A stretch of 64,000 nt of DNA from Dermatophagoides farinae (Eukaryota > Arthropoda > Arachnida > Sarcoptiformes > Pyroglyphidae). The DNA lies in the NCBI RefSeq assembly GCF_024713945.1, contig NC_134680.1:7003501-7067500 (forward strand), read 5' to 3'. The notes beneath the pieces were generated by a model. That model did no database searches. It was not told the origin of the DNA and saw only the letters and a list, made by a program, of their open reading frames with translations. Each line of letters starts with the position of its first letter. The first letter of the stretch is position 1. Of the stretch, positions 1-12,400 are shown in pieces. A program made the translations under genes and the position numbers.

Positions 1-3000
1 GAAATGGGAAAATATAATCATCACGGGCATTTGTCAAAGATTTAAAAAACCCTGGGACCAAGAAGATGTTCAAACAATAAAATAAAATGAAAATGAAAAA
101 TGAAATTTGCAAGTCTCTCGCACATACGTATGGATGAATGAAGATCATTAATTTTCTTATTTATATAATGACCATAAGATTATTATTATTATTATGAATT
201 GATTGACGAACAAATGTGTGGTTCATTAAATGGTTGTTTGTTGTCCATCATCGATTAGATTAGATGATTATTACACCTTGATACACGCAATCTCAACGGC
301 CATTTATTGTCATCATCATCAATTGGGCAAGGCTTGGTAGATGTTTAGGCTAGTTAGACGAATTAGTTAGTGAATGAAATTATCAAATTCGTGTTTGTGT
401 GAGGTATCATTAAGATGATAATACGAGAATGTGAAATTAACTTATCGATCAGGCACCAACAAAATCGATTCATTCAGCAAATATTTGTTGAATTAAATCA
501 ATCATTGAACAAAATTATTACAGGATATTATTATCATCAACTCGATGAAATTCATTGAATGATTATTGACCTTCGAATGAACCAACAACAACAACAACAA
601 CAACATTTAAATTTTCAAAAACATGACACCTGTTGCTATGTGAAAGTATTCGAAAAACTGCGGTTCCTGTATGATCAATTTCAAATTCAATGCACGCAAC
701 GAATAAACAAAACAGGTTCCATGCATACAATATTTTGTCATCAATTAAATGATTTGTCTTGTTAATTATGATCATCATGACCATTGGAACATAAAGGATT
801 GATTTTATGTTGGAATCGGCACTTGCAATCAACATTTTTTATGACTTTTAATTTTAAAAACAAAAACAATAACCACGCATTATCATGTTGATAATGATTG
901 TTGTTGTCATAATCATTGATCACATATCAAGACAGATGGATAGCGATATTGTTATTGAGCTTGATTTACCGATCATCTTATGGCAATAAACTAAAATGCT
1001 TTTTTCGAGAATAACTTGACGACCACCGACAGAGGAGTTGTGGAAAATGATTATCATTATGGCCATCATTATGAGGAAAAAATATCATCACGAGACATAC
1101 TGATAATAATGATGATGGTAGTGTTAATGGTGTGTGTATAAGTGTGTGATCAAATCTTGGAAGAATTTAAATCATCTTGGAACACAAGTATTTCTAATCG
1201 ATGTTTAGCACTATTATTTGCATAAAGCCGTTTTGAATGGAACGAATGTTTTTTTTTGAAAAGACATCATTATATGAAATGAATGAATGAAGGGTCAAAT
1301 GGTTATGAATGGCCACCACACGCCATTAACACCTTCATTATGGATAATGATGATGATGATGATCTTATCGTTTATTCATCATCACTAATTTTAAATCCCA
1401 AAAAATGGATCATTATCACCGCCGTCATCATCATTATAATTTTGATTCATTATTATTCATCATCAATGGTCTTGATAATGAAGTAGTGAAAAAAAACCGG
1501 CCTAACCAAAAAAAAAGAAAAGAAATTGGGAGTCATCCAGATGAAAAAATGTGAACAAAAAAACCTCTAAAAACCCACTTGAAATTGAGATTTTTTTCTT
1601 TTAATTTTTTATTATTTGCTCCAGAAAAAACATCATTACTTGTGAGGATGATGTTTGTCAGTCGTTGTTGTTGTTGTTGTTAGTGTTGAAAATTTATTTA
1701 TTTATGTTTCTTTCCACCGCTGTTGTTAATGAATTCATTCTTCATTCATTCATTGGAAATAAAATGCAAAAGAGTGATGTTCCTTCTAATTGATTCATCA
1801 TTAATGAATGTCTATGATACATGCACATGATGGATTCAGGCGATCCCGATGATGATGTTGTCGACACGTTAATAAATCGATTTTCGATTCTATTTTAAGG
1901 CTATACCGTTGTTGTTGCTTCGTGCCATCACTATCGTCATCATCGCCATCATCATCATCATCATGATCGACGACGATGACTAGAAGCATGATGGGGAAAA
2001 ACACCCTTAAACGCAAGTGAAAAATTTTAGCCGAGAATAAAAATCAATTTTGCTATTTTCGGACATGTCAATTTTGGTATCATCATCGAATGGATGCTGC
2101 AATCTGTTATTATGGTTGTCTTTATGGACAACAAAAACAAGTGTGAAAGTGAATGAACCTAATCCAAGAAAAGAAAATACACATCAAATGAGTTTGATGG
2201 AATCAAGAAGATTCTGTATCGGAACTTTGTCTCGGATCTAACATGCACTCATACACTCATGCACTATGGTCGTGGAACTATGAAGAAGAAGAAGAAGAAA
2301 TGCGCATTGATAATGTTCAATGTAAACAAAGTGTCATGTGTGATGAAGAGAGCGAAAGAAAAAACGAAACAATCACCAAAATGAATGTGAATCGATACAT
2401 GCATGTATTATTATGGTAATGGTGTCTGGTTTCGTTTTTCGGCCAATCAATAGATATTGGTCCAAACAATAATAATAAATCCAATTCTCACAAACAAATC
2501 GATCATGATTCAAAGCCGAAACTTGTGTTCCAATCACGATGGTGTCGAATGAATGATTTTTATTCTGATTTTTAGCATATTTTCTTTTTTGGTCGTTTTG
2601 TTTTGTTTTGAAAACATTCAACATGTAAACTATCGTGATTTTTCAGCTTCAAAATAGACAGCCATCATCAGCCTCAACATCAAACTGTCAATGTTTGTTT
2701 GGAGAAATTCTGCATTTCGATTTGTGTTTGTTTTCACTGTTTTTGTTTTTTAGTGTTTCCCTTTCATTTATGTTTCAAATGAAAGAATCAAGAGTTTTGT
2801 CGTGGACAATGTAAATATTTAGACATTTCAATTCTCAATATCATTATTATTGGACTGGAAAATTTGATTTTTTCAAATCAAAGTAAAGCCATACATTGGT
2901 ATTTGTAAAATGACATGGTTAACACCGAGGTATTGATTGCAGATTTACAAATCGATAGAAAATCTTGATTATAAACCCAAATGACCAGAAAGAACTATGA

Positions 3001-3444
3001 GAACTTTGCCAATTGTTTTGTCGATGTTTTTTTGTGTTTGTTCTATATACATCACATTACACAGCAGGCACAATACTAAACATTAAGAAAGATAAAATCT
3101 GGGCTAGAAAAACAAATTACGAAAAAAAGAATGTAAAGAATTTGTTTATTTAATCGTTTTTCACACGTTCATTGTTCCAATTTCTTTTCACTGTAACTTG
3201 TGTGCCTTTTTTGTTTTATTTATGTTTTGTTTTGTTATAGAAAACTATTTTTGCCAAAAAAATTGACATTTCAAATTCTCGAAATTAAATGATGGATTGA
3301 TGTACGTCCTTAATGAACAACGTTGGCAGCCTGTGTTTATTTTGATTTTTTTTCTTCGTTAAACTCGTGATTTTCCAAAATTGCATCATTTTAATGTGAT
3401 TTGAATGATTTATTTTTAAAACAATTTCGATTCGAACTGGAAAA
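1..3444. other. Intergenic, no gene seen
   Basis: No supportable gene. The stretch is AT-rich and full of short trinucleotide runs (CAA near 585-604, GAT near 1345-1361, TTG near 1664-1680, ATC near 1937-1963, GAA near 2282-2300). The small open frames here translate these runs into poly-Gln, poly-Asp or poly-Val and have no homology I recognise. The last part presumably carries the promoter and 5' UTR of the Tim23 gene. Confidence 0.6.
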
Positions 3445-4089
3445 ATGGATCCAAATCCATTTGATGGCAATCCATCATCATCATCATCATCAGCGTTTAG
3501 GATTTTCGATAATTTAAAACCCAATCAAATAGAATCACCATTTTTGAATCGATCGTTGCAATTACCCGATCAATTTGCCTCTGAATTTATCGTTCCCGAA
3601 GGTACGGCTCGTAATCGTGGCCGTTTTGAATTGGCATTCTCACAGATTGGTGGTGCCGTTATGGTTGGTTCAGGTGTTGGCGGTGCTGTTGGCACCTATA
3701 AAGGATTGAAAGAAGTGTCACAATTGGAGGCATTTTTATCGGTGAAACGAACACAATTGCTCAATTATATCACACGTAATGGTGCCAGAATGGCCAATAC
3801 ATTCGGAACAATTGCTCTCACATATTCGGCCATTGGTGTGGCACTTAGTTTTGTTCAAGAAGATAATGATGATATCAATACAATGGCATCGGCAGTGACA
3901 ACTGGTGCATTATATGGTGCATTGACTAAACCGAAAACCATTACCGATACTGCCAATATTTCGTCGAAATTGATGTGGAAAATGCGAGCAAAACGTTCCG
4001 GTATCGGATCATTGATCGGAATACTAGCTGCCGGTGGTTATATTCTATTGTTTAACCGTGAAAAATATTTGGCCAACAATCGTTATTAA
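3445..4089 (+). CDS. TIMM23: Mitochondrial import inner membrane translocase subunit Tim23
   Basis: Predicted core channel subunit of the TIM23 complex, which moves presequence proteins across or into the mitochondrial inner membrane. It is an intact single-exon frame of 214 aa, the usual size for the family. The N-terminal third is soluble (intermembrane-space side) with a short Ser run at about residues 11-16. The Tim17/22/23 domain follows from about residue 62: Gly-rich membrane segments (FSQIGGAVMVGSGVGGAVGT, then GARMANTFGTIALTYSAIGV, then the MASAVTTGALYGALTKP region) and a last hydrophobic segment GSLIGILAAGGYILLF near the C terminus. The chosen ATG follows a run of A and is the first in frame. 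An AATAAA lies at 4121-4126, only 32 bases after the stop. Identification is from recognised family motifs; no introns are seen. Confidence 0.93.
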   Translation: MDPNPFDGNPSSSSSSAFRIFDNLKPNQIESPFLNRSLQLPDQFASEFIVPEGTARNRGRFELAFSQIGGAVMVGSGVGGAVGTYKGLKEVSQLEAFLSVKRTQLLNYITRNGARMANTFGTIALTYSAIGVALSFVQEDNDDINTMASAVTTGALYGALTKPKTITDTANISSKLMWKMRAKRSGIGSLIGILAAGGYILLFNREKYLANNRY

Positions 4090-4120
4090 ATTTTGTGATT
4101 TTCGATTTTTTCAAATTCAA

Positions 4121-4126
4121 AATAAA
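4121..4126 (+). terminator. Polyadenylation signal of Tim23
   Basis: AATAAA 32 bases downstream of the Tim23 stop and 60 bases upstream of the next gene's ATG on the same strand. It suggests that Tim23 transcripts end inside the very short spacer. Confidence 0.6.
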
Positions 4127-4185
4127 ATTCGTCGATTTTGTTTTATTCGTAATTGTTGTGTGTGTGTGTGTTGAATGAAAGAAGA

Positions 4186-5368
4186 ATGGAACCAGCGAAA
4201 ATTGAAAAATTTTTCGAAATAATCTTTCTTTATAAAGGTCGATATCCAATACGTCGTACACATCATAATGAAGAATATCGTGAGGAGAAAATTTACAATT
4301 TTTGGCTCGAATTTGATGAAAAATTAACCTGGATTTGGTTGTCGATGCAACGCGTCTACTATTCATTTCTATGTCAATCATCGAAATCGATGGAAATTAC
4401 GTTTGGTATATAGCTGCTAATTTGATTTAACTTGATTTGATTTCTGTGTCTTTTTCTTTCTCTTTATAGATCGAATCATTTCATTGTTTGCTTTTTGTCC
4501 GCCTCATGATACCTATGCATACAATTTCGATCATCATCTGGGCCCAGGTAATATTGCTGCTGATCAATATGATCTGAAAAAATTGACTGGAGAAATTTTA
4601 CTTAGCCATTTTGTTGCTAGTCCGAATAATCATAAATTACGTGATATTTATCAGCAAAAGTTTGTTCGAATCGCAAAATACATTCAATGTTTCTATGCCT
4701 ACAATCGATTCGGTAATCGCATTGCCTGTATTTATATTAGACAAAGTTTGAAAAAATCAGAATCAGTGAAACAAACTATTGTCTATAGTCATACGAATGC
4801 CGAAGATATTGGAACAATATTGAGCCATTTATGGAAAATGAAACGTAAAATTAAAAGCTGTAATGTTTTTGCCTATGATTATTCTGGCTATGGAATGAGC
4901 AGTGGTTCGCCTTCTGAAAGAAATCTATATGCTGATATTGAAGCGGCAACCAATGAATTGATGAATCGTAAAAACATTCGGCCAAAAGATTTGATTTTAT
5001 TTGGCGAAAGCATTGGTTCGGCACCCACTATTCATATGGCTGCTAAACGAATTGAAGCACGTGGTGTGATTCTTCAATCATCATTCATGTCCGGGATTCG
5101 AATCTATTTTCCATACAACATGTCGGGAGGTGAAACACTTCCTTTTGATCCATTTGCCAATATTGATCGATGTTCATTGATTGAAAGTCCAACTTTAGTT
5201 ATTCATGGCAGTGAAGATATGCTTGTCAATATTGGCCATGCAATCACAATTTATGAACATTTGAAAAATCCTGTACAACCATTCTGGGCGAATGGTGCAT
5301 CACATATGAATATTCATAAACATCCCGATTACTATGATCGTCTTAATAATTTTCTTGAATCACTCTAA
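4186..5368 (+). CDS. ABHD17-like alpha/beta hydrolase (putative depalmitoylase)
   Basis: Two exons, 4186-4405 and 4470-5368, joined across a 64-base GT-AG intron (phase 1), give 372 aa. The C-terminal domain matches ABHD17/FAM108 closely: the NRIACIYIR segment, the oxyanion-loop region VYSHTNAEDIG, DYSGYGMSSGSPSERNLYAD, the nucleophile elbow GESIGS, the acid in HGSED and a C-terminal His in GASHMN, so a Ser-Asp-His triad is present. ABHD17 proteins remove palmitate from membrane proteins such as Ras and PSD95. Two oddities: family members normally start with a Cys cluster that is itself palmitoylated, whereas this protein has about 80 extra N-terminal residues (charged, Trp/Tyr-rich) and no Cys cluster; and the usual HGNA is HTNA. 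The 4186 ATG is the first in frame without relying on a non-ATG start. Substrate is unknown. AATAAA occurs at 5401 and 5408. Confidence 0.85.
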
Positions 5369-5400
5369 ACTTTTTTCCCTTTTAATTTAATTAAATTATA

Positions 5401-5413
5401 AATAAACAATAAA
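5401..5413 (+). terminator. Polyadenylation signals of the ABHD17-like gene
   Basis: Two adjacent AATAAA hexamers (5401-5406 and 5408-5413) lie about 33 and 40 bases after the stop codon. Confidence 0.6.
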
Positions 5414-6442
5414 AATAATATTCAAATCAATAATCAATAAATATTTTGTTTTTGCAAACAAATCATTACCACTTTTATGAAGAGGCAATGTGTGAAAGAA
5501 ATAAAAAAAAACTCATCGAAATTCTTCCGTTCTACATATTATTCTGCTCATACACACACAGCAGAATGTTAAAAAAATGCTTAAAAAAGAAATCAAAAGA
5601 ATAAAAAGAATTTCAAATTCATTCATACATTATACGATTCGGGAAATGATTTTTCGCCTTCTTTCTATGGCAGTTCACTCTCTCTCTCGAATTGAAATGT
5701 CTAAAATTAACTTCATTTTTCACCATCATTTCAGATGACGAAAAGCAAAACAATAACAAAATGAGAAGAATATTCAAACTACACCAATACTTGATCATGA
5801 TGGCTGATGTATGTAAATGAAGAAGAAGCTGTAATGCATGCATATAACACACATTGACGTTTTTATCATCCACATTCAATTCAAATGTAATGTGTAATGT
5901 TCATGGCATTCGATTTTTAACATCGCTTTTAGTTTAGGTCATACAATACATCACCAACATCGCCGTCATAAAATCAACAGTTGAAAAAAAAACTCAACGA
6001 AAACCAGAAATCAGTGTGAATATGCCGGTGTAAATTTTATCGTTACCGTAATATTATTACAGTCATGCATGAATGAATGATGCTGTTCTGAATATACTTG
6101 TTGTTGTCGTTGTTGTTGTTGATTAGTGATTATTATTGAACCCATGTGATTTTCTGATCGATCAATTGATTGAAAACAAAACAAAAAAAGTTCAAAAATT
6201 AAATCAACAAACAAACCATCCATCGTTAACTGACTGACATCATCATCATTGACAAATTTTTAGAGCAATTATCATCCATTCTGTCGATGTAGTGTGTGTT
6301 TTATTTTTTGTTTTCCATGTTATAATTATTGTTGGCATCGAATAAATTTTACAACACAATGTTTAACCCGAAAATTGGCCATTAATTATAAACGAATCGA
6401 ATAACGTTGTTCACTTTAATCACCATCTGATCATTAGAAGGA
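5414..6442. other. Intergenic, ryanodine receptor upstream region
   Basis: No gene seen. The stretch lies between the ABHD17-like polyadenylation signals and the ryanodine receptor ATG, so it must hold that gene's proximal promoter and 5' UTR unless a distal non-coding exon exists. It contains short TTG/CAA and microsatellite-like runs but no element I can name. Confidence 0.5.
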
Positions 6443-9400
6443 ATGGCCGACGAAGGTTCTGAACAGGATGATATATCATTCTTACGAACGGTATGCTAGA
6501 ATTCTGTAACATTCTTTTCATGGTAGAATCTTTTTTTTTGCACAGGATGATATGGTATGTCTACAACATGGTGCCACTAATAATCGTGTATGTTTGGCAG
6601 CCGAAGGTTTCGGTAATCGCCATTGTTTTCTGGAAAACATTGCCGATAAGAATCTACCGCCAGAAATATCGTCCTGTGTATTTGTCATCGAACAAGCGTT
6701 ATCGGTTCGTGCATTGCAGGAAATGGTCACTGCTGAACAGGCTGCAGCCGAAAATGAAGGCGAAGAAAGTAAATCAAGTGCAGCCGGTGGACATCGAACA
6801 TTGTTGTATGGTCATGCCGTGCTACTTCGCCATGGTCACTCAAACATGTATCTGGCATGTTTGTCGACCAGTTCGAGCAAGGATAAATTATCGTTCGATG
6901 TTGGTCTTCGCGAAAATTCACAAGGTGAAGCCTGTTGGTGGACAATTCATCCGGCCTCGAAACAACGATCGGAAGGTGAAAAAGTTCGTGTCGGTGATGA
7001 TTTGATTCTCGTATCGGTAGCTACTGAACGATATTTACATACGGCCTTGGAAGGTGAACAATACATTGTGAATGCTTCGTTCCATCAGACACATTGGTCA
7101 ATTGCACCGTTTGGTACCGGAACTTCGAGAGCAAAAAATGTAGGATTTGTTTTTGGCGGAGAAGTGTTGCGTTTCTTTCATGGCGGTGATGAATGTCTCA
7201 CTGTACCTACAAATTGGTCCGATACCAGTGAACAGAACACTGTTGTCTATGAAGGTGGTGCCGTATTCAATCAAGCTCGTAGTCTTTGGCGTCTAGATCT
7301 TGCTCGAACCAAATGGTAAGGTTCCTCTTGTAACAAAATCTAAAACATTCATTTTTATCCTTCTTTAGGTCCGGTGGATTCATCATATGGGGACATCCTC
7401 TACGTATACATCACATTACTACCGGCAGATATTTGGGTATCAATGAAAACAATGAAATCTGCCTGTTATCACGTGAAGAAGCCACCATTGAACGAGCTGC
7501 ATTCTGTTTGAAAGCAAACAAAGAGAAAAACAAAGACGATAAAAGAGATATTGATGAAAAAGATGAAGAAATCATTGGCTCACCACTGATTAAATTTGGC
7601 GATACAACTGTCTATGTTCAACACGTTGAAACTGGATTGTGGCTTAGCTATAAAACGTATGAAACGAAAAAACGTGGAGTCGGTAAAGTGGAAGAGAAAC
7701 AAGCCATCATGTCCGAAGAAGGTAAAATGGATGATGGTCTCGAATTTTCACGATCACAGGAAGAAGAAGCAAAAACTGCACGCGTGATTCGAAAATGTGA
7801 AACGCAATTCAATAGTTTCGTACAGATTCTCAATTCATTACATTCATCACGAACAACGCAACGTGCACATCGACTTTCGCGTTCACCATCACCTGCACCA
7901 CCTGGAGCACAAGTTCCTCTGCCAACTGCATCAAACCCGTCAACACCGGCAAATGCACCATTGTTTAGTGATGCTGATCAGGAAGGAATGATCATGTGCC
8001 TGGAAGATCTCATCAATTATTTTGCCCAACCCGACGAAGATTGTGATCACGAAGAAAGACAGAATCGCCTGAAAGCTTTGCGAAATCGACAGGATTTATT
8101 TCAAGAAGAAGGCATTTTGAATCTGATTCTAGAAGCCGTAGACAAAATGAACATAATAACCACACAAGGTCTATTGACCGCTTTAGTGGGTGAAGAAAGT
8201 AGCTCGAACTGGGATACAATAACCAATTACCTTTATCAACTGCTCGCCGCAATCATCAAAGGAAATCATACGAATTGTGCACATTTTGCTCAATCACATC
8301 GACTGGATTGGCTTTTCTCATCATTATCATCGCAGCAAGCAAGCGAAGGAACTGGAATGTTGGATGTATTGCATTGTGTCCTGATCGATTCGCCAGAAGC
8401 ATTGAATATGATGAAAGAGAATCACATCAAGGTGATTATTTCATTGCTTGAGAAACATGGTCGTGATCCAAAAGTATTGGATGTTCTTTGTTCACTTTGT
8501 GTTGGCAATGGTGTTGCCGTTCGCTCCTCACAGAATAATATCTGTGACAACCTGTTGCCTAGTAAAAATTTGCTATTGCAAACCAAACTAATCGACCGTG
8601 TTGCATCGATGCGTCCGAATATTTATGTGGGCAAAGTAGAAAATTCAGCCATGTATCGTAAATGGTATTTCGAAGTAATGATCGATCATATTGAAATGGT
8701 TTCACATTTGGAGCCACATTTTCGAGTCGGTTGGGCCAACACTAATGGCTATGTTCCATATCCAAGTGGTGGTTCCAAATGGGGTGGAAATGGAGTTGGC
8801 GATGATCTTTATTCATTCGGTTTTGATGGAACCTACATATGGACATGTGGACGAGCAAACCTGGTGCGTAATGTTTCATCAGATCAGTGGCCAATTGTGA
8901 AAAACAATGTTATCGGTTGTATTCTCGATCTTAATATACCACTCATTACTTTCACTGTGAATGGTATACCGATTCGTGGCTGTTTTAAAAATTTCAACGC
9001 TGATGGAATGTTTTATCCAGTCATCAGTTTCAGTGCAAAGTATTCCTGTCGATTTCTATTTGGTGGTGATCATGGCCGGCTCAAATTTGGCCCACCACAA
9101 GGACATTCACCAATCATTCAGACATTATTACCGTTGCAAGAATTGAATATTGAACCATGCTTTCAATTTGGTGATCTAGTCAAAGGGGTTATCTTTGGAC
9201 CGAACGTAGAATTGTTCGATGATGCTGCTTTCGTACCGAAACCGGTAGATACAAATGAAATCAGTCTGCCTTCCTATATTGAATCAGTACGTGATAAATT
9301 GGCCGAAAATACACATGAAGTTTGGTCGATGAATAAAATTGAACAGAGTTGGGTGTATGCCGAAACACGTGATGATATTGCCAAAACTCATCCTTGTCTC

Positions 9401-12400
9401 ACATCATTCGAACGGTTGCCGTTGAATGAGAAAAAATATGACACAACTTTGGCTCTTCAAACATTGAAAACAATAATTGCAATCGGATATCGAATCACAG
9501 TGGATAAAACTCCATCGAGAATCAAATCGATTCGTCTACCGAACGATCCTTATCTACAATCGAATGGTTATAAACCGGCACCAATGGATCTTTCACAAAT
9601 TGAGCTCACTGCTAAAATGAACACATTGGTCGATCTTTTGGCAGAAAATACACACAACGTATGGGCAAAGGAACGAATCTCGCAAGGTTGGACATATGGT
9701 CGCCTAGAAGATCATTTGATGCGTCGTAGTCCACATTTGGTTCCATATAAATTGGTGGATGATGTTATTAAGAAAGCCAATCGAGATACAGCTACAGAAA
9801 CAGTGAAAACATTGATTGCATATGGTTATAATCTGGAACCACCGAGCGGTGATGCTGCAGCTGAATCGGCCAACATATTCGGCAAAAAGGATCAAACCAA
9901 ATATGATTTCCGATCTTATCGGGCAGAGAAAACGTATGCTGTGACTAATGGTAAATGGTATTATGAAGTGGAAATTCTATCCGAAGGTCCAATCAAACTT
10001 GGCTGGTCACGAACATCATTCTCACCGCATTTCGAACTTGGTGGTGATGAAAATTCCTTTGCATACGATTGTTTGCATGCGAAAAAATGTTTTGCCAACA
10101 GTTCAGAAGCATTTGGCAAACAAGTTCAAATTGGCGATGTTGTTGGCTGTATGCTCGACTTGAATGATCGTATCATTTCGTTCAGCTTAAATGGTGAATT
10201 ATTATTGGATTCGGTTGGTAGTGAAGCTGCATTTGCTGAATTGACCATACCGACAGATGCTGGCTACGTTCCAGCATTCACATTGGGTGTTTATCAAAAA
10301 ATTCGTCTAATCTGTGGTCAGGATGTGAATCAATTGAAATATTTCACCCAGTGTGGTCTACAAGAAGGTTATCAGCCATTCTGCGTGAATATGAATCGTA
10401 ATATGACTTTCTGGTATAACAAAGATGAACCCATCTTTTGCGATGTGGATGATAATTCCAACATTGAAGTGACACGAATACCGGCTGGCAGTGATTCAAG
10501 CCCGGCGCTAAAATTATCACATAAATTATTCGAAACACAAGAGAAAGCTAGCTGGGAATTTGTTCGTCTTTCGTTACCCGTACAAATAAATGATTTTCTT
10601 ATCGATGAACTGGAAAGATCATCCAGATGGGAAGAAATCAAGCGTCGAATTCAACGTAATCGCAATGCTGGATACATTCATCCTGCTCGTCTCGAACAAC
10701 ATATGCTGAAATCAGGTTTCTCCATTTCTGATGTCAAAGAATTGAATCGAGCATATTCCGATACGGGTGAAACTGACGAAGCAATCGATTCTATGAATCA
10801 ACAACAACAACAACAGCAGCAGCAGGCAACTTCATGGATGAAACGTAAACAAAGTGCATTGGTCAAAACAAAATCATTTGAAAATGAGCTAAAAGTTCCC
10901 ACTGTGCAGGAAGCTCAGGCTATGATGGCAATGACATCACCGAAAACTCGATCCACCAGTGTTGAAGCATTGAATCGTTCAGCTAAAAGCCAACAACAAC
11001 ATCTTGATGGAGTAACGGATCCAAAAATTCGTAGTAAATCACCGTTTCGATTTTTGCGAAGTAAAAAAGATGAAAAAGCTGAACAGGAAAAACAACGAAA
11101 ACGACAGGTTGGACGTGCCCAGGAAATCGGTACAGGATTATTACAGGCTCCCCCCATAGATGTTAGTAATGCATCGTTTCGTGGATTACAACCACCTTTT
11201 CCGACAAGTACGATTGGTCGTCGTCGATCTACTATTGCAGCTGCTGCTGGTTCTGGTGGTCGACGTGGTTCGAGAGTTAAAATGGAAACCGAAACATTGC
11301 CCGACGAAACGAATGATTTATTGGACGAAACTGTTCTGGATTTGGTCGATGAATATTTTTATGGTCTTCGTATATTTCCTGGCCAGGATCCCAATCATGT
11401 TTATGTTGGTTGGGTGACACCAAATTTCAAACATTTCGATAAAACATTCGATTCAGCCATGATAAAAAAAGTTACACTTCAAGTTTGGAGTGAAACCGGA
11501 CAACTGTCGGATTATTTTGATCGACAAAATTGTTACATGTTGAATGCAGGCAAAATGTATGCCGAAGTTCATGAGGATGAAGCACAGCAAGGATCCCGAT
11601 CGAATCAAGGCATGTTTATTGGCTGTCATGTGGATACGGCCAGCGGAGTCATCACATTTATGGCCGATGGTAAATCGATCAAACATAAATTTCGTATCGA
11701 ACCCGGTATCAAACTATTTCCGGCCATCATATTCGAAGCAACATCTAAAGAATGTCTTCAATTTGAATTAGGTCGCACACCGACCACTTTACCATTGTCA
11801 TCGGCAATATTGAAAACTAGTAGAAAACATTTGACACCGCAATGTCCACCTAGACTTCGTGTGCAATACTTACAGGCTTATCAATGGTCTCGAGTGCCGA
11901 ATCAATCGTTGCGGCCACATTCATTGAAACTGTCTGACATTCGTGGCTGGTCAATGTTATGTGAAGATCCAGTCTCACAATTGGTGATTCATGTGCCTGA
12001 AGAAGATCGTTGTATCGATATTCTAGAATTGATTGAAAATGAAAAATTTCTTCAATTTCATTCACATACATTGGCATTGTATGGTGCACTCTGTTTTCAG
12101 GGTAATAATCGTGCTGCACATATCATCTGCGATCATGTGGATGAAAAACAATTACTCTACGCCATTCAGTCGGAATACATGTCTGGCCCATTGCGTACTG
12201 GATTCGCTGATCTTCTTATCGATTTACATCTAGAGATTCATGCTAATGCTCGTAATTTGACACAGAATGAATTCATTTTGCCAGTTAATGATGGCCTTCG
12301 ACGTCTCTATTTGGATGAACGAATGATTCATTCCATTTCATCATTGAATTGTGTTTCGATTCGGCCAAAAATGACAATGAACGAACGTAATGAGAAAAAC

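Noticed and set aside
563-835. 90-aa minus-strand frame with poly-Val
   Set aside because: Translation of a CAA/TTG repeat, with a T-rich hydrophobic composition; no splice context or homology.
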